Assembly: GCF_019100565.1 (NCBI RefSeq)
Contig: NZ_JAHRID010000003.1
Coordinates: 62,001 to 126,000 of the forward strand
DNA: 64,000 nt
Direction of reading: 5' to 3'
Source of the DNA: Arsukibacterium indicum
GTDB lineage: Bacteria; Pseudomonadota; Gammaproteobacteria; Enterobacterales; Alteromonadaceae
The position numbers were made by a program, and so were the translations under genes. The stretch's first letter is position 1. Each line of letters starts with the position of its first letter. The notes beneath the pieces are model-generated. The model was not told the origin of the DNA and did no database searches. It worked only from the letters and a program-made list of their open reading frames with translations. Shown one piece after another: positions 26,484-37,224 of the stretch.

Positions 26484-28793
26484 TTAGTTGTCGATGCTGG
26501 TTTGATCACTGACGGTGTCGTCAGCAGCCGGGCTGTCAGCAACGCACTGTTGTAACTGAACCTCATCAATCCGCTGCAAGCCACGTGGTAATTTATTACC
26601 CCGCCGTCCCCGTTCACCACGGTAATGCTCCAGATCCGCGGTTTTCAGGGTAAGTTTGCGCTTACCCGCTACCAGCGTCACCCCACCATCGGCCGGTACC
26701 ACTGCCAGCTGACAAATATATTCTTCTCTGCTGGCAGCCCGGGCAGATGGAATTGACATCAGCTTGTTGCCCTTACCTTTACTGAGTTTGGGTAACTCAC
26801 TTACCGGGAACACCAGCATCCGGCCTTCATTTGAAATACACAGCAATAAGTCAGTGTCTGGCTGTTTTACCACCAGCGGTGGTAATACTTTAGCACCGAC
26901 CGGTAAACTGAGCACCGCCTTACCGGCCTTATTGCGGCTGAGTAAATCGCTGTATTCAGCAACGAAACCATAACCAGCATCACTGGCCAGTAGCAGTGCC
27001 CGCTTTTCATCACCCAGCAGCACATGATCAACTGTTTCGCCGGCGACGATGGTGAAACGACCACTTAATGGCTCGCCCTGACCGCGGGCTGAAGGCAGCT
27101 CATGCGCTTCGGTAGCATAACTGCGACCGCTGGAATCAATAAATACCGCCTGCTGATTGGAACGACCGCTGGCCATCGCTTTAAAGGCATCTCCTGCCTT
27201 GTAACTTAAGGCATTGCCATCAACATCATGGCCTTTAGCACAGCGCACCCAGCCTTTTTCAGACAACACAACCGTTACCGGCTCACTGGGCAGTAACTCT
27301 TTTTCGCTAAGCGCTTTCGCTTCATCGCGGGTAACCAGCGGGCTGCGCCGCTCATCACCGTATTTTTCAGCATCGGCCAGCAATTCATCGCGGATGAGTT
27401 TGGTTAGCTTTTTCTCCGAGCCCAGAATGCTTTGCAGCTTATCGCGCTCTTTACTTAGCGCATCCTGTTCACCGCGGATTTTCATCTCTTCCAACTTCGC
27501 CAGGTGGCGCAGTTTTAATTCCAGAATGGCTTCTGCCTGGCGCTCACTTAGAGAAAAAGCTTTAATCAGTTCAGGCTTGGGTTCATCAAAAGTGCGGATG
27601 ATCCGGATCACTTCGTCGATATTTAAAAAGGCCGTTAATAAACCTTCTAACACATGCAAGCGGTCAAGTACTTTATCCAGCCGGTACTGCAGGCGACGAC
27701 GCACAGTATCGCGACGGAAACTAAGCCATTCGGTCAGAATTTCCAGCAGGTTTTTCACCCGCGGCCGTTGATCCAGCCCCAGAATATTTAAATTAACCCG
27801 GTAGCTACGCTCTAAATCAGTGGTCGCGAACAAATGCTGCATCAGCTGTTCAACATCAACCCGGTTAGAGCGCGGCACAATAACGATCCGGGTTGGGTTT
27901 TCATGATCAGACTCATCACGTAAATCACTGACCATCGGTAATTTTTTCGCCTGCATCTGGCCGGCGATTTGCTCCAGAATTTTCGCACCTGAGGTTTGGT
28001 GCGGCAAAGCGGTTAACACGATATCGCCATCTTCCAGCTGATATACCGCCCGCATTTTTATGCTGCCGCGGCCGCTTTGATATATAGCAGCGATATCACT
28101 GGCCGGGCTGATAATTTCCGCATCGGTCGGGTAATCAGGGCCTTTAACATACTGCATTAAATCAGTAATGCTGCTTTGCGGGTTATCGAGTAAGGCTGCA
28201 CAAGCATTAGCAACTTCACGCACATTATGCGGTGGAATATCTGTTGCCATACCAACGGCAATGCCGGTAATTCCATTAAGCAGGATATGCGGTAAACGTG
28301 CCGGCAATACTTTTGGCTCTTCCAGGGTGCCGTCAAAATTAGGCAGCCAGTCGGTAGTACCCGAGCCAAGCTCAGATAACAACACCTCACTGAAACGGGA
28401 CAACTTAGCTTCGGTATAACGCATGGCGGCAAAGGATTTCGGATCATCCGGCGCCCCCCAGTTACCCTGACCGTCAACCAGCGGATAGCGATATGAAAAA
28501 GGCTGGGCCATCAGCACCATTGCTTCATAACAGGCGCTGTCACCATGGGGATGAAATTTACCCAGTACATCACCGACGGTACGGGCGGATTTCTTATACT
28601 TGGCCAGATGCGATAAACCCAGCTCTGACATAGCGTAAACAATGCGCCGTTGCACAGGCTTTAAGCCATCACCAATATGCGGCAAGGCCCGGTCCATAAT
28701 GACGTACATCGAATAATTTAAATAGGCTTCTTCAGTAAAGCGGCGTAGCGGCAACTGCTCTACACCGTCCTGGGATAACACCGTTTCTGTCAT
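26484..28793 (-). CDS. parC: DNA topoisomerase IV subunit A
   Basis: A 769-residue type IIA topoisomerase subunit that decatenates chromosomes together with ParE. The catalytic Tyr is Y126 in AAMRYTEAK. The quinolone-resistance region reads [10 protein letters not shown], with Ser86 and Glu90 at the positions of E. coli S80 and E84, so the usual resistance substitutions are absent. Beta-propeller-type repeats fill the C-terminus. It is the third gene of the parE-TPR-parC minus-strand block. Confidence 0.97.
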   Translation of the reverse strand: MTETVLSQDGVEQLPLRRFTEEAYLNYSMYVIMDRALPHIGDGLKPVQRRIVYAMSELGLSHLAKYKKSARTVGDVLGKFHPHGDSACYEAMVLMAQPFSYRYPLVDGQGNWGAPDDPKSFAAMRYTEAKLSRFSEVLLSELGSGTTDWLPNFDGTLEEPKVLPARLPHILLNGITGIAVGMATDIPPHNVREVANACAALLDNPQSSITDLMQYVKGPDYPTDAEIISPASDIAAIYQSGRGSIKMRAVYQLEDGDIVLTALPHQTSGAKILEQIAGQMQAKKLPMVSDLRDESDHENPTRIVIVPRSNRVDVEQLMQHLFATTDLERSYRVNLNILGLDQRPRVKNLLEILTEWLSFRRDTVRRRLQYRLDKVLDRLHVLEGLLTAFLNIDEVIRIIRTFDEPKPELIKAFSLSERQAEAILELKLRHLAKLEEMKIRGEQDALSKERDKLQSILGSEKKLTKLIRDELLADAEKYGDERRSPLVTRDEAKALSEKELLPSEPVTVVLSEKGWVRCAKGHDVDGNALSYKAGDAFKAMASGRSNQQAVFIDSSGRSYATEAHELPSARGQGEPLSGRFTIVAGETVDHVLLGDEKRALLLASDAGYGFVAEYSDLLSRNKAGKAVLSLPVGAKVLPPLVVKQPDTDLLLCISNEGRMLVFPVSELPKLSKGKGNKLMSIPSARAASREEYICQLAVVPADGGVTLVAGKRKLTLKTADLEHYRGERGRRGNKLPRGLQRIDEVQLQQCVADSPAADDTVSDQTSIDN

Positions 28794-28846
28794 GCCGGTT
28801 CCTGTTTTTATTAAACTAACTTCGTTGCAGTTAACTTTTTGCTGAT

Positions 28847-30250
28847 TTACAGCGGTAAATCGTCGCTATTTTTGTTTACTTTGCTGGCCTTACCGGCACG
28901 CCGGGAATACTGCCACAATACAACGCCCAGCAAAATTAAGGTTGTGCAGCCAAGTATCGCCAGCCATAACAACTGGATCTGCCGCTTGCGCTCCACCTCT
29001 TGTAAACGCAAGGCTCTAAGTTCATTTTCTGCTTCCAGTAAACTGGTGCGCACCTGCTGCCGTTCGCTGTCAAACTCCAGCCGCATATGTTCCAGCGCCA
29101 GCTCATTTTCTTTATTACGCAATTGCTGAAAGCCATCAATAAAATCGTGCAATGCCAGATAGGCTTTCTGATACTGATCTTGCTGTGCCAATAGTTCAGC
29201 GCGCAGCAATTGAATGGCAAGCAACACATGGTCGACTTGCTCAGCCGGCTCTCTTGCCGCCTGCTCTGCCAGCATCAGCTGCTGCATCGCCAGTGATGTC
29301 TGCTCTAAATCCCGGTAAATCAGCGCTTTTTCATAATGATGCGACTGTACATGATAAGTAGATTGCAAATGAGTCAGATACTGCTCTGCTTTTTCAATGT
29401 AGCTCAGCGCCACCTCAGTGCGGCCCATTTCGGCACTGGTAATCGCCAGCCCCAGATAAGCATGGTACAAATTTACGCTGTCTTTTGCTGCCAGACTTGG
29501 TTGCAACATCTGATTAAAGTGGTCAAGCGCCTGCTGATAATTTTCCAGATAACTGTAGGTCCGGGCCAGATTAAACAACACTGCTATCTCATTTTTTACC
29601 CAGCCTAATTGCCGATACTGCACCAGCGCCCGCTGCAAAAACTCCAGCGCGTCTTTTTCAAAACCCAGCGATGAATACATTAAACCCAGCTGCGCATTGA
29701 CCTCAGCCAGAATTTCCGGATCCTGCAGCAGTTCAGCGCGCTGATACACACTTTTCAACATCGTTAATGCCTGCTGGTCGTCGTTTTGCTCGCTCATAAT
29801 AGCCGCCTGATTGATCTGGCCGCGTAAAATCAGCTTTTCATTGTCCAGTAGCGTGGCTAACGCCGTGCCCTGCTGGTAATGCTGTAATGCCTCACTCAGC
29901 TGCACCTGCATTTCCAGAGCGTAGCCCAGCTCATACCACACTTCCACTTTCAATGCTGATTCAGTGTCCTGCAGTAATTCAAGGGCCTGGCGGGCAGCCT
30001 GTTGCTGTTGCTGATGCCGGCCCAGCGCACTGTATAACGCGGCCTGTTGCCGCAGCCAGTAGGCCTTAACACTGTCTGGCTGGCCAGCAAACTCTGCCTG
30101 GCGAGCGGTCAGTTTAGCCAGGCTTTGTTCCGGCTCGCGGTGTTTTAATTGCTCAAGTTCCAGCAGCCAGGCAGGAACAGGTTCTGCCTGCGCTGTAAAT
30201 ACCAGGCTCAGACAACAACACAACAGCAGATAACGACAGACTCTAATCAA
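28847..30250 (-). CDS. Tetratricopeptide-repeat protein with C-terminal membrane anchor
   Basis: A 467-residue protein with a signal-peptide-like N-terminus (about 1-22), a solenoid of TPR-like helix pairs (for example [38 protein letters not shown]), a Glu/Leu-rich coiled coil (about residues 370-430) and a single transmembrane helix ([20 protein letters not shown]) before a short basic tail. The architecture resembles the sensory part of TPR-type GGDEF or kinase proteins, but no output domain follows. Function unknown. It sits between parE and parC, 50 bases from each, and is likely co-transcribed. Confidence 0.75.
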   Translation of the reverse strand: MIRVCRYLLLCCCLSLVFTAQAEPVPAWLLELEQLKHREPEQSLAKLTARQAEFAGQPDSVKAYWLRQQAALYSALGRHQQQQQAARQALELLQDTESALKVEVWYELGYALEMQVQLSEALQHYQQGTALATLLDNEKLILRGQINQAAIMSEQNDDQQALTMLKSVYQRAELLQDPEILAEVNAQLGLMYSSLGFEKDALEFLQRALVQYRQLGWVKNEIAVLFNLARTYSYLENYQQALDHFNQMLQPSLAAKDSVNLYHAYLGLAITSAEMGRTEVALSYIEKAEQYLTHLQSTYHVQSHHYEKALIYRDLEQTSLAMQQLMLAEQAAREPAEQVDHVLLAIQLLRAELLAQQDQYQKAYLALHDFIDGFQQLRNKENELALEHMRLEFDSERQQVRTSLLEAENELRALRLQEVERKRQIQLLWLAILGCTTLILLGVVLWQYSRRAGKASKVNKNSDDLPL

Positions 30251-30300
30251 AACGGTTTTACATCCTCTGATTTTGTTGCCCCAAAAGAATGGCTGGGGTA

Positions 30301-32205
30301 CTAGGCTATCAGCGCCCGGTCACCCTTTAACTCTAACCAGTCACGCCGGTCAGTAGCCCGTTTTTTTGCCAGCAACATATCCATTAATTCCATGGTCTGG
30401 CCCACATCATCAATGGTTAACTGCACCAGCCGCCGGGTATTGGGGTCCATGGTTGTCTCACGCAGTTGCAGCGGGTTCATTTCGCCCAGACCTTTAAAAC
30501 GTTGCACATTAACTTTGCCACGCTTTTTTTCCGCCTCTATCCGGTCCAGCACTCCGGTTTTCTCATCTTCATCCAGGGCATAATACACATCTTTACCAAT
30601 ATCAATCCGGTACAACGGCGGCATGGCAACGTAAACATGGCCCGCAGCTACCAGTGTGCTGAAATGGCGCATAAAAAGCGCACACAGCAAGGTGGCGATA
30701 TGCAGACCATCTGAGTCGGCATCAGCCAGAATACAAATTTTGCCATAGCGCAGCCCGGTTAAATCCTGGCTGTCCGGGTCAATACCAATCGCTACCGAGA
30801 TATCATGCACTTCCTGTGATGCCAGGATCTGGCCAGACTCCACTTCCCAGGTATTGAGAATTTTACCGCGCAGTGGCATAACCGCCTGAAACTCGCGATC
30901 CCGGGCCTGCTTAGCACTGCCGCCGGCCGAGTCTCCCTCAACCAGAAATAACTCGGTCTGATTTAAATCCTGGGCCGAACAATCGGTTAACTTGCCTGGC
31001 AAGGCCGGCCCAGACGTCACTTTCTTGCGGATAATTTTCTTGGCTGCTTTTAACCGCTTTTGGGCATTGTTAATACAGAAATCAGCCAGGGCCAGCGCAA
31101 TATCAGTATGCTCGTTTAACCACAAGCTGAAGGCATCTTTGACAATACCTGAGACAAAAGCCGCACACTGACGCGACGACAAGCGCTCTTTCGTCTGGCC
31201 GGCAAACTGCGGATCCTGCATTTTTACACTTAACACGTAACTACAACGGTCCCAGACATCTTCCGGCGACAATTTTATGCCCCGTGGCAGCAGGGTCCGG
31301 AATTCGCAGAATTCACGTAAGGCTTCCAGTAACCCCTGACGTAAACCATTAACATGGGTACCACCCTGGGCCGTCGGAATTAAGTTTACATAACTTTCAG
31401 TGATTAACTCACCGCCTTCCGGCAACCATAACAACGCCCACTCAACCGCCTCCTGTGAGCCGCTGAAGTTACCCACAAAAGGTTGTTCTGGCAGCGCCAC
31501 ATAGTTTTGCACCGCTTCAGCTAGATAATCGCGGATCCCGGCCTGATAACACCAGCTGTATTGCTGCTGATTCACTTTGTCATCGAATTTCACGGTTAAA
31601 CCAGGGCATAACACTGCCTTGGCTTTTAGCACATGCAACAGCCGACTGACTGAGAATTTCGGTGAATCAAAGTAAGACGGTGTTGGCCAGAACCGCAGCC
31701 GGGTACCGGTATTACGCTTACCAACAGTACCGGTAACCGCCAGTTCGGTCACTTTATTGCCATGCTCAAAAGCAATGTCGTATACATTGCCATCACGGCG
31801 AATACTTACATCCACCCGACTTGATAAAGCATTGACCACGGAAATACCAACCCCGTGCAAACCACCTGAGAACTGATAATTTTTATTAGAAAATTTGCCG
31901 CCGGCATGTAAGCGACACATGATCAGCTCAACCCCTGACACCCCTTCCTCCGGGTGAATATCAACCGGCATACCACGACCATTATCTATCACCTCCAGCG
32001 ACTGATCGTCGTGCAAAATAACCTGCACTAAGTCGGCGTGGCCGGCCAATGCCTCATCGACACTGTTATCAATAACCTCCTGCGCCAGGTGGTTGGGTCG
32101 GGTTGTATCGGTATACATCCCAGGACGGCGTTGCACAGGCTCAAGCCCGGTTAAAACTTCAATCGATTCGGCGTTGTACAGTTGTTCTGTCATAGTTTTT
32201 GTCAC
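30301..32205 (-). CDS. parE: DNA topoisomerase IV subunit B
   Basis: A 634-residue GHKL ATPase subunit of topoisomerase IV. The ATP-binding residues are in EVIDNSVDEALAG and DNGRGMPVDIH, the lid is HAGGKFSNKNYQFSGGLHGVG, and the TOPRIM domain begins LVEGDSAGGSAKQARDR (near residue 415). The C-terminal RFKGLGEMNP motif is intact. It follows the nudF-yqiB-cpdA-yqiA genes, the same order as in E. coli. Confidence 0.97.
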   Translation of the reverse strand: MTKTMTEQLYNAESIEVLTGLEPVQRRPGMYTDTTRPNHLAQEVIDNSVDEALAGHADLVQVILHDDQSLEVIDNGRGMPVDIHPEEGVSGVELIMCRLHAGGKFSNKNYQFSGGLHGVGISVVNALSSRVDVSIRRDGNVYDIAFEHGNKVTELAVTGTVGKRNTGTRLRFWPTPSYFDSPKFSVSRLLHVLKAKAVLCPGLTVKFDDKVNQQQYSWCYQAGIRDYLAEAVQNYVALPEQPFVGNFSGSQEAVEWALLWLPEGGELITESYVNLIPTAQGGTHVNGLRQGLLEALREFCEFRTLLPRGIKLSPEDVWDRCSYVLSVKMQDPQFAGQTKERLSSRQCAAFVSGIVKDAFSLWLNEHTDIALALADFCINNAQKRLKAAKKIIRKKVTSGPALPGKLTDCSAQDLNQTELFLVEGDSAGGSAKQARDREFQAVMPLRGKILNTWEVESGQILASQEVHDISVAIGIDPDSQDLTGLRYGKICILADADSDGLHIATLLCALFMRHFSTLVAAGHVYVAMPPLYRIDIGKDVYYALDEDEKTGVLDRIEAEKKRGKVNVQRFKGLGEMNPLQLRETTMDPNTRRLVQLTIDDVGQTMELMDMLLAKKRATDRRDWLELKGDRALIA

Positions 32206-32212
32206 TGTCTAA

Positions 32213-32803
32213 TCACTGGGAGCCTGCGCTGGCAGGCGGCACTAACTGGCAAAATTCAGCAATGGCCGGCAGATAATCGGCAAAACCGATAAAGCTGTGG
32301 TCGCCACCCGTTACTACGTGTTGCCGGGCGCCCTGATAATAGCTAACGGCTTTGCGGTAATCTAACACTTCATCACCGCTTTGCAACAGTACTAAATAGT
32401 TAGCGGGTTGTTGGATGCGCAGTGGCATCAATTGCTCTAACTGAACCATATGCTCTGGCAAAACCGTGTAGCTGCGCTTCAATACCGGATGATGATACTC
32501 CCCCAGGTAATCTGCCAGCACCTGATGCGGCGCCACCGCCGGATTAATTAAGCAGGCCCGGCACTGATACCGCTCAGCCATAACAGTAGCCAGAAATCCG
32601 CCAAGCGAACTGCCAATAATGGCACTGGGCGGTGCACTGTTCATTGCGCTAGTTAACTGCGCCATCGCTTCAGCCGGGGTATAGGCTAAATCGGGAGTAA
32701 CAAAAGAATAGGACGGATAATTACCGGAAAAATAATCACGGGCCAGCACTGCTTTCACCGACAGCGACGAACTGGCAAAGCCATGTAAATAGTATAGGGT
32801 CAA
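32213..32803 (-). CDS. yqiA: YqiA-type alpha/beta-hydrolase esterase
   Basis: A 196-residue protein of the UPF0227/YqiA esterase family. The nucleophile elbow is GSSLGG (Ser at about residue 65), the N-terminal YLHGFASSS supplies the oxyanion loop, and GGDHSF near the end carries the catalytic His. The natural substrate is not established. The gene lies between cpdA and parE, as in E. coli. Confidence 0.9.
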   Translation of the reverse strand: MTLYYLHGFASSSLSVKAVLARDYFSGNYPSYSFVTPDLAYTPAEAMAQLTSAMNSAPPSAIIGSSLGGFLATVMAERYQCRACLINPAVAPHQVLADYLGEYHHPVLKRSYTVLPEHMVQLEQLMPLRIQQPANYLVLLQSGDEVLDYRKAVSYYQGARQHVVTGGDHSFIGFADYLPAIAEFCQLVPPASAGSQ

Positions 32804-32827
32804 GCCTGTGCTCTCCTGTTAACCACG

Positions 32828-33598
32828 TTATTCACTAACCCTGATAAACTGCCAGCTAACCTGGCCATCAGTCGCAAACTGCCAGTGACAATACATTGGC
32901 CCCTGGTCCAGGGTTTGCCAGCTGTGCTGCTGACAAAACTGCACTGAGCTGGCCGGGCATCCCACCAACTGAATGGCCTGATGCTGCCGGGCATAGGCAT
33001 GATGGCAATGACCATGAGCCAGGCCTTTTACCCGGGGCTCCGTTGCCAATAGTTGCCAGAACGGCGAAGCGTCCTGCCAGCCATGTTTGTCAATGGCGCT
33101 ACCAAGCGGGTATGGGTGATGATGACTGAATAGCCAGAAATAGCTGGCGCTACTCTGAGCAAAACGCTGCGCAAGTTCCTGCCGCCGTTCGACGCCGAAA
33201 TATCCGGCAGGTGTGTCACCTTTGGTATCGAGTAGCAATAATTGCCAGTCGGCAAGCTGCAAACTGGTTGCTTTAACCAGCGGCGGCTGAGCAGCCAACC
33301 AGCTAAGCTGTTCATAGTCATCATGATTACCCGGCAGAACCAGCACCGGACAGCGCAGAGGTAACAGCAAGCGAGCCAGCAACTGATAAGACTCAGCACT
33401 GTGATCCTGACTGAGATCGCCACTGAGAATTATCGCATCGGGCGAACTATCGCAATTGACAATAGTCTGGATAGCGCGCTGCAGGTAACGGCCCGGTTTC
33501 ACCCCCTGATACTCGCCATCGATACTGGCCAACAGGTGACAATCACTTAACTGAATAATTTGATACTGTGTTTTGCCGGTTAACTGCAATACGGCCAT
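32828..33598 (-). CDS. cpdA: 3',5'-cyclic-AMP phosphodiesterase
   Basis: A 256-residue class III cyclic-nucleotide phosphodiesterase of the calcineurin-like fold that lowers cAMP and so CRP activity. All metal-binding blocks are seen: QLSDCHL, GDLSQD, GNHDD, SHHHP and HGHCHH. In the first block the usual Thr/Ser is replaced by Cys (SDCH). It begins at 33598, sharing a base with the DUF1249 stop. Confidence 0.93.
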   Translation of the reverse strand: MAVLQLTGKTQYQIIQLSDCHLLASIDGEYQGVKPGRYLQRAIQTIVNCDSSPDAIILSGDLSQDHSAESYQLLARLLLPLRCPVLVLPGNHDDYEQLSWLAAQPPLVKATSLQLADWQLLLLDTKGDTPAGYFGVERRQELAQRFAQSSASYFWLFSHHHPYPLGSAIDKHGWQDASPFWQLLATEPRVKGLAHGHCHHAYARQHQAIQLVGCPASSVQFCQQHSWQTLDQGPMYCHWQFATDGQVSWQFIRVSE

Positions 33599-34050
33599 TA
33601 CTTTAATTCCACTGCTGCATGGTAGCCCTGACTTATGCAGAGTTTCAGCCAGTCGGCCAGCAACAGGTTTATCTGTCGTTTTTCGTCGGGCTGCATCATC
33701 TGCGGGTTAGGATACGGATATCGCGCTGCAAACTGGCGATAGCGGGCTACCCGCACCACTTCGGCCAGGCGGGCATCATGATAAAGCTGCACGTCAAAAC
33801 CGGGGCTCAGATAGTGACTGCCAGCCGAAGCCTCAGAGCTGATCAATTCAATTTGCAGCCGGGTGGTAAAAGGACCACATTCCAGCACAGTAAGCTGATA
33901 TTGCTGTTGGGGGGTGATGGCAATATGCCATTGCAGGCCGGGTTTGTATCCGGCCGGCAATAAACGGTTCAGGCGGGCGTAGTTACGCTCGCATAAACTT
34001 AGAAAATCTGGCAACTGCGGCTGATATTGCCGCGGTTTAGTCAACAGCAT
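33598..34050 (-). CDS. yqiB: DUF1249 family protein (YqiB)
   Basis: A protein of about 150 residues matching E. coli YqiB in its start (LCERNYARLNRLLP), central VQLYHDARLAEVVRV segment and the end DEKRQINLLLADWLK. The start is placed at Met 34050 because E. coli-like homology begins nearby; the frame is open to 34077. It overlaps the nudF 3' end by 14 bases. Function unknown; constant neighbour of nudF and cpdA. Confidence 0.85.
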   Translation of the reverse strand: MLLTKPRQYQPQLPDFLSLCERNYARLNRLLPAGYKPGLQWHIAITPQQQYQLTVLECGPFTTRLQIELISSEASAGSHYLSPGFDVQLYHDARLAEVVRVARYRQFAARYPYPNPQMMQPDEKRQINLLLADWLKLCISQGYHAAVELK

Positions 34051-34684
34051 TCTGACTCCAGGCGCTTCGCACCTCATTTAAGTGTAAACTCAGCCACTGC
34101 AACGCAATAACAGTGGCTGCATTATCAATTTTACCCTCTGCCAGCAATTGCAAGGCTTCAGTACGTGGTAATAGCTGCACTTTTATATCTTCATGCTCTG
34201 CGGCCAGGCCATAAATACCCGGCTCAACAGCGCGATTTAACCGACCCAGAAACAACTGTACCCGTTCAGTACTGCCTCCGGGGCTGGAAAAATAACTAAG
34301 CATAGGCCAAAGCTCAGCAAGCTCAAGCCCGGCTTCTTCCAGCGCCTCGCGCCGGGCGGTATCTTCTGCACTTTGCTGTTTATCTATCATACCGGCAATA
34401 ATTTCCAGCAACCAGGGGCTACGGTTTTCGATCATTGCCCCGGCCCGGAACTGTTCAATCAATACCAGCTCATCAGTTTGCGGATTATACGGTAACACGC
34501 CAACCGCGTGCCCCCGCTCAAAAATTTCCCGCACCAGCGGGCTGCTCCAGCCGCCGGCATACAGTTTGTGACGCAGCTTACAGCGCTCAACCCGGAAAAA
34601 ACCCTGAAAAGCCGTGCTTTTATCGATTATCTCTACATCTTGTGCCACAAATGATGGATAATCGGATTTATTGATTTCAGACAT
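34037..34684 (-). CDS. nudF: ADP-ribose pyrophosphatase
   Basis: A 215-residue Nudix hydrolase that splits ADP-ribose to AMP and ribose-5-phosphate. The Nudix box is complete: GMIDKQ...AEDTARREALEEAGLEL (about residues 100-121). Start at 34684 (MSEINKSD) follows GAGAGC; four codons upstream is an alternative Met (34696). It is divergent from tolC, first gene of the block leading to parE. Confidence 0.92.
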   Translation of the reverse strand: MSEINKSDYPSFVAQDVEIIDKSTAFQGFFRVERCKLRHKLYAGGWSSPLVREIFERGHAVGVLPYNPQTDELVLIEQFRAGAMIENRSPWLLEIIAGMIDKQQSAEDTARREALEEAGLELAELWPMLSYFSSPGGSTERVQLFLGRLNRAVEPGIYGLAAEHEDIKVQLLPRTEALQLLAEGKIDNAATVIALQWLSLHLNEVRSAWSQNAVD

Positions 34685-34710
34685 GTCTGCTCTCACATTT
34701 TGTTACACTC

Positions 34711-34800
34711 TTGACGGTAACTTTACGGTTTAATCCTGACTTAGTTTACCGTAACAGGTTATCATTTGGGCAGTTTCCGTTAAGCCAGGACTTGGTGATT
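34711..34800 (+). promoter_or_regulatory. tolC upstream region with TTACGGT/ACCGTAA inverted repeat
   Basis: TTACGGT (34723-34729) is matched by ACCGTAA (34748-34754), with a further GGTAAC at 34715-34720. Such a dyad between the divergent nudF and tolC starts could bind a regulator. A TTGACG at 34711-34716 may be a -35 box, but no convincing -10 is at the right spacing. Identification is from symmetry only. Confidence 0.35.
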
Positions 34801-36159
34801 ATGAAAAAAACGATTTTAAGTACTTTAATTCTGTCATCGCTGACCGTATTCAGCGTAAGCGCTTTAGCAGAAAATTTAGCCACTGTGTATCAGCTGGCCA
34901 CCCAGAAAGATCCACAATTACTGCGGGCAGAAGCGGTTCGCAATGCCGCCAGAGAGCGGATTGATATTTCTAAAGCCCGCTTATTGCCTCAGGTTAATTT
35001 AACGGCGGGTTACAGCAGAAGCACCCGGGAAAGCCAGACGTTTATCGGAGATGAACTGGTTAACCTGGAAGTAGAATCTAAGGGTTGGAGTGCCCAGGTT
35101 GGCGTAAGCCAATCAATATTCGACTGGACTAACTGGAAAAATCTTAACACGGCTGAAAAGCTGGCATTGCAAAGCCAGGCCATTCTGGATGCCGAAATGC
35201 AGGGATTAATTGTCCGGGTAGCTCAGGCCTATTTCAATGTGTTAAAAGCGGTAGACGACCTGGGTTTTGCCGGTGCAGAAAAACGGGCCATTGAACGCCA
35301 GCTGGAGCAAACCAAGCAGCGCTTTGCTGTCGGTTTAACGGCTATTACCGATGTGCATGAAGCCCAGGCCCAGTTTGACAGTGCAGTAGCGCGGGAAATC
35401 GCTGCCCAGAATATGCTGGAAACTGCCCGTGAAACACTGCGCGAAATTACCGGTCAATACCATAGTGAACTGGCCAGCTTAGATACGAGCAAGTTTGACA
35501 CCGTATTACCCTCTCCGGCTACCGCCGATGCCTGGGTAGCGCTTGCCGAAGAGCTAAACCTGAATATCAAGGCCAATAAACTGGCGCTGGAAGTGGCGCA
35601 GAATGATATTGAGAATGCCAAAGCTGGCCACTACCCTACCCTGAACCTTGAAGCCAGCTATGGCACAGAGGATGGCGAAGCAGATAGAAAATTTGCTGGC
35701 ATGGTACAAACCAGTAATCCACCACGATTTGATAATAACAGTATCGGTTTAAATTTAAGGGTACCGTTATACAGCGGTGGTGGTACTGTAGCGGCAACTG
35801 ACGTCGCCCGGGCTAATTATGTCGCTGCCAGTCAGGATTTAGAGCAGAGCTACCGCACAGCGGTGCGCCAGGTCCGGGTGTCGTTTAACGATATCAACGC
35901 CAATATCGCAACTATCCGGGCGCTGGAGCAAGCGGTAATTTCAGCTGAAAGTGCGTTAAACGCAACCGAAGCGGGCTTTGAAGTGGGTACCCGGACTATC
36001 GTTGATGTGTTGCAAAGCACCCGTAACCTGTTTGAAGCACGCCGTAATTTATCCGGCGCCCGCTACAACTATGTTATTGCGATATTGTCACTAAAACAGG
36101 CAGCAGGTAACCTGTCTGAACAGGACTTATTGGCGATAAATCAGGCGTTAACCGAGTAA
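34801..36159 (+). CDS. tolC: Outer-membrane channel protein TolC
   Basis: Start at 34801 (MKKTILST), giving a 452-residue protein with a signal peptide ending SALA. It is a member of the outer membrane efflux protein family, with duplicated long coiled-coil hairpins (for example AYFNVLKAVDDLGFAGAEKRAIERQLEQ and RQVRVSFNDINANIATIRALEQ) that form the alpha-barrel tunnel. TolC docks with RND and ABC adaptors, and it could serve both RND systems of this window. Location divergent to nudF is the E. coli arrangement. Confidence 0.94.
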   Translation: MKKTILSTLILSSLTVFSVSALAENLATVYQLATQKDPQLLRAEAVRNAARERIDISKARLLPQVNLTAGYSRSTRESQTFIGDELVNLEVESKGWSAQVGVSQSIFDWTNWKNLNTAEKLALQSQAILDAEMQGLIVRVAQAYFNVLKAVDDLGFAGAEKRAIERQLEQTKQRFAVGLTAITDVHEAQAQFDSAVAREIAAQNMLETARETLREITGQYHSELASLDTSKFDTVLPSPATADAWVALAEELNLNIKANKLALEVAQNDIENAKAGHYPTLNLEASYGTEDGEADRKFAGMVQTSNPPRFDNNSIGLNLRVPLYSGGGTVAATDVARANYVAASQDLEQSYRTAVRQVRVSFNDINANIATIRALEQAVISAESALNATEAGFEVGTRTIVDVLQSTRNLFEARRNLSGARYNYVIAILSLKQAAGNLSEQDLLAINQALTE

Positions 36160-36167
36160 TCTACCAA

Positions 36168-36193
36168 AGGTTCACCGCGCCTGCGGTGAACCT
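36168..36193 (+). terminator. Terminator hairpin after tolC
   Basis: AGGTTCACCGC-gcct-GCGGTGAACCT is an 11-bp perfect stem with a tetraloop, starting 8 bases past the stop. The following sequence (CTTACC) is only moderately T-rich. Confidence 0.75.
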
Positions 36194-36267
36194 CTTACCA
36201 GTTTGGCCTTTTCTGGCCAGCGTTTTTCGTTACAATAGCCGCATTATTTTCAAATGAGACAACCATA

Positions 36268-37224
36268 GTGGTTAATGCTCCCCGTTTTAGCTGGCGTTTT
36301 TTACTCCCCCAATACTGGTTGTTATGGCTGGGTGTCGGCCTGATGTGGCTGATAAGCTGGCTGCCTTACCGGGTATTAATGGCACTGGGCAGTGCTGTTG
36401 GTATGCTGCTTTATAAACTAATGGGTTCCAGACGCAAAGTGGCGGCCCGGAATATTGCCTTGTGTTTCCCCGACATGTCCGCTGAGCAACAACAGGCTCT
36501 GCTCAAAGCAAATTTTTCGGAATCCGGCAAAGCCCTGTTTGAAACCATTATTGGCTGGTGGTGGCCCAACTGGCGGGTACGTAAACTGGCGCATTTTAAA
36601 GGCTATCAGCATATTGAAGCTGCGCTGGCAGATGGCAAAGGTGTGTTGTTACTGGCAGCGCATTTTCTGCATCTGGAAGCCGCCTGCCGGGTGTTTGGTT
36701 TAACCCACCCCAGCGTGGGTTTTTACCGGCCACACAATAACCCGTTAATGGATTACCTGCAGTATCATGGCCGCAACCGCGCCAACAAATACATGGTGGG
36801 CAAACGTGATGTGAAAGGGTTGATACAGGCACTGAATCAGCAGGAAGTATGTTTTTATCTGCCCGATCAGGATTATGGCCGCAACCGCGCCGAATTTGTG
36901 CCGTTTTTTGCGGTGCCAAAAACCGCTACTACCACCGGTACCCTGTTATTTGCCAATGCCGCTAACTGCGTGGTAATCCCGGTCTATACTTACCGTTTAC
37001 CCGGTTATCAGGGTTATCAGGTTGAGGTATTGCCGGCATTGGCTGATTTTCCCAGCGGCGACGACAAAGCTGATGTAACCCGCGTTAATCAATGGGTTGA
37101 ACAGGCCGTCCTGAAACATCCGGAGCAATACATGTGGTTACACCGCCGTTTTAAAACCCGGCCATCACCAGAAGAACCCTCGCTGTACAAAATGGCAGCA
37201 GAAACGAACCGCAGCGGGAGCTAA
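36268..37224 (+). CDS. LpxL/HtrB-type lipid A acyltransferase
   Basis: A 318-residue protein starting at GTG 36268. It has an N-terminal hydrophobic anchor, then the catalytic HX4E motif in AAHFLHLEAA (about residue 131) and the YRPHNNPLMDYL segment typical of lysophospholipid acyltransferases of the LpxL/LpxM family. These enzymes add secondary acyl chains to lipid A. It overlaps the next gene by one base (TAATG). LpxL versus LpxM/LpxP specificity cannot be told. Confidence 0.9.
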   Translation: MVNAPRFSWRFLLPQYWLLWLGVGLMWLISWLPYRVLMALGSAVGMLLYKLMGSRRKVAARNIALCFPDMSAEQQQALLKANFSESGKALFETIIGWWWPNWRVRKLAHFKGYQHIEAALADGKGVLLLAAHFLHLEAACRVFGLTHPSVGFYRPHNNPLMDYLQYHGRNRANKYMVGKRDVKGLIQALNQQEVCFYLPDQDYGRNRAEFVPFFAVPKTATTTGTLLFANAANCVVIPVYTYRLPGYQGYQVEVLPALADFPSGDDKADVTRVNQWVEQAVLKHPEQYMWLHRRFKTRPSPEEPSLYKMAAETNRSGS

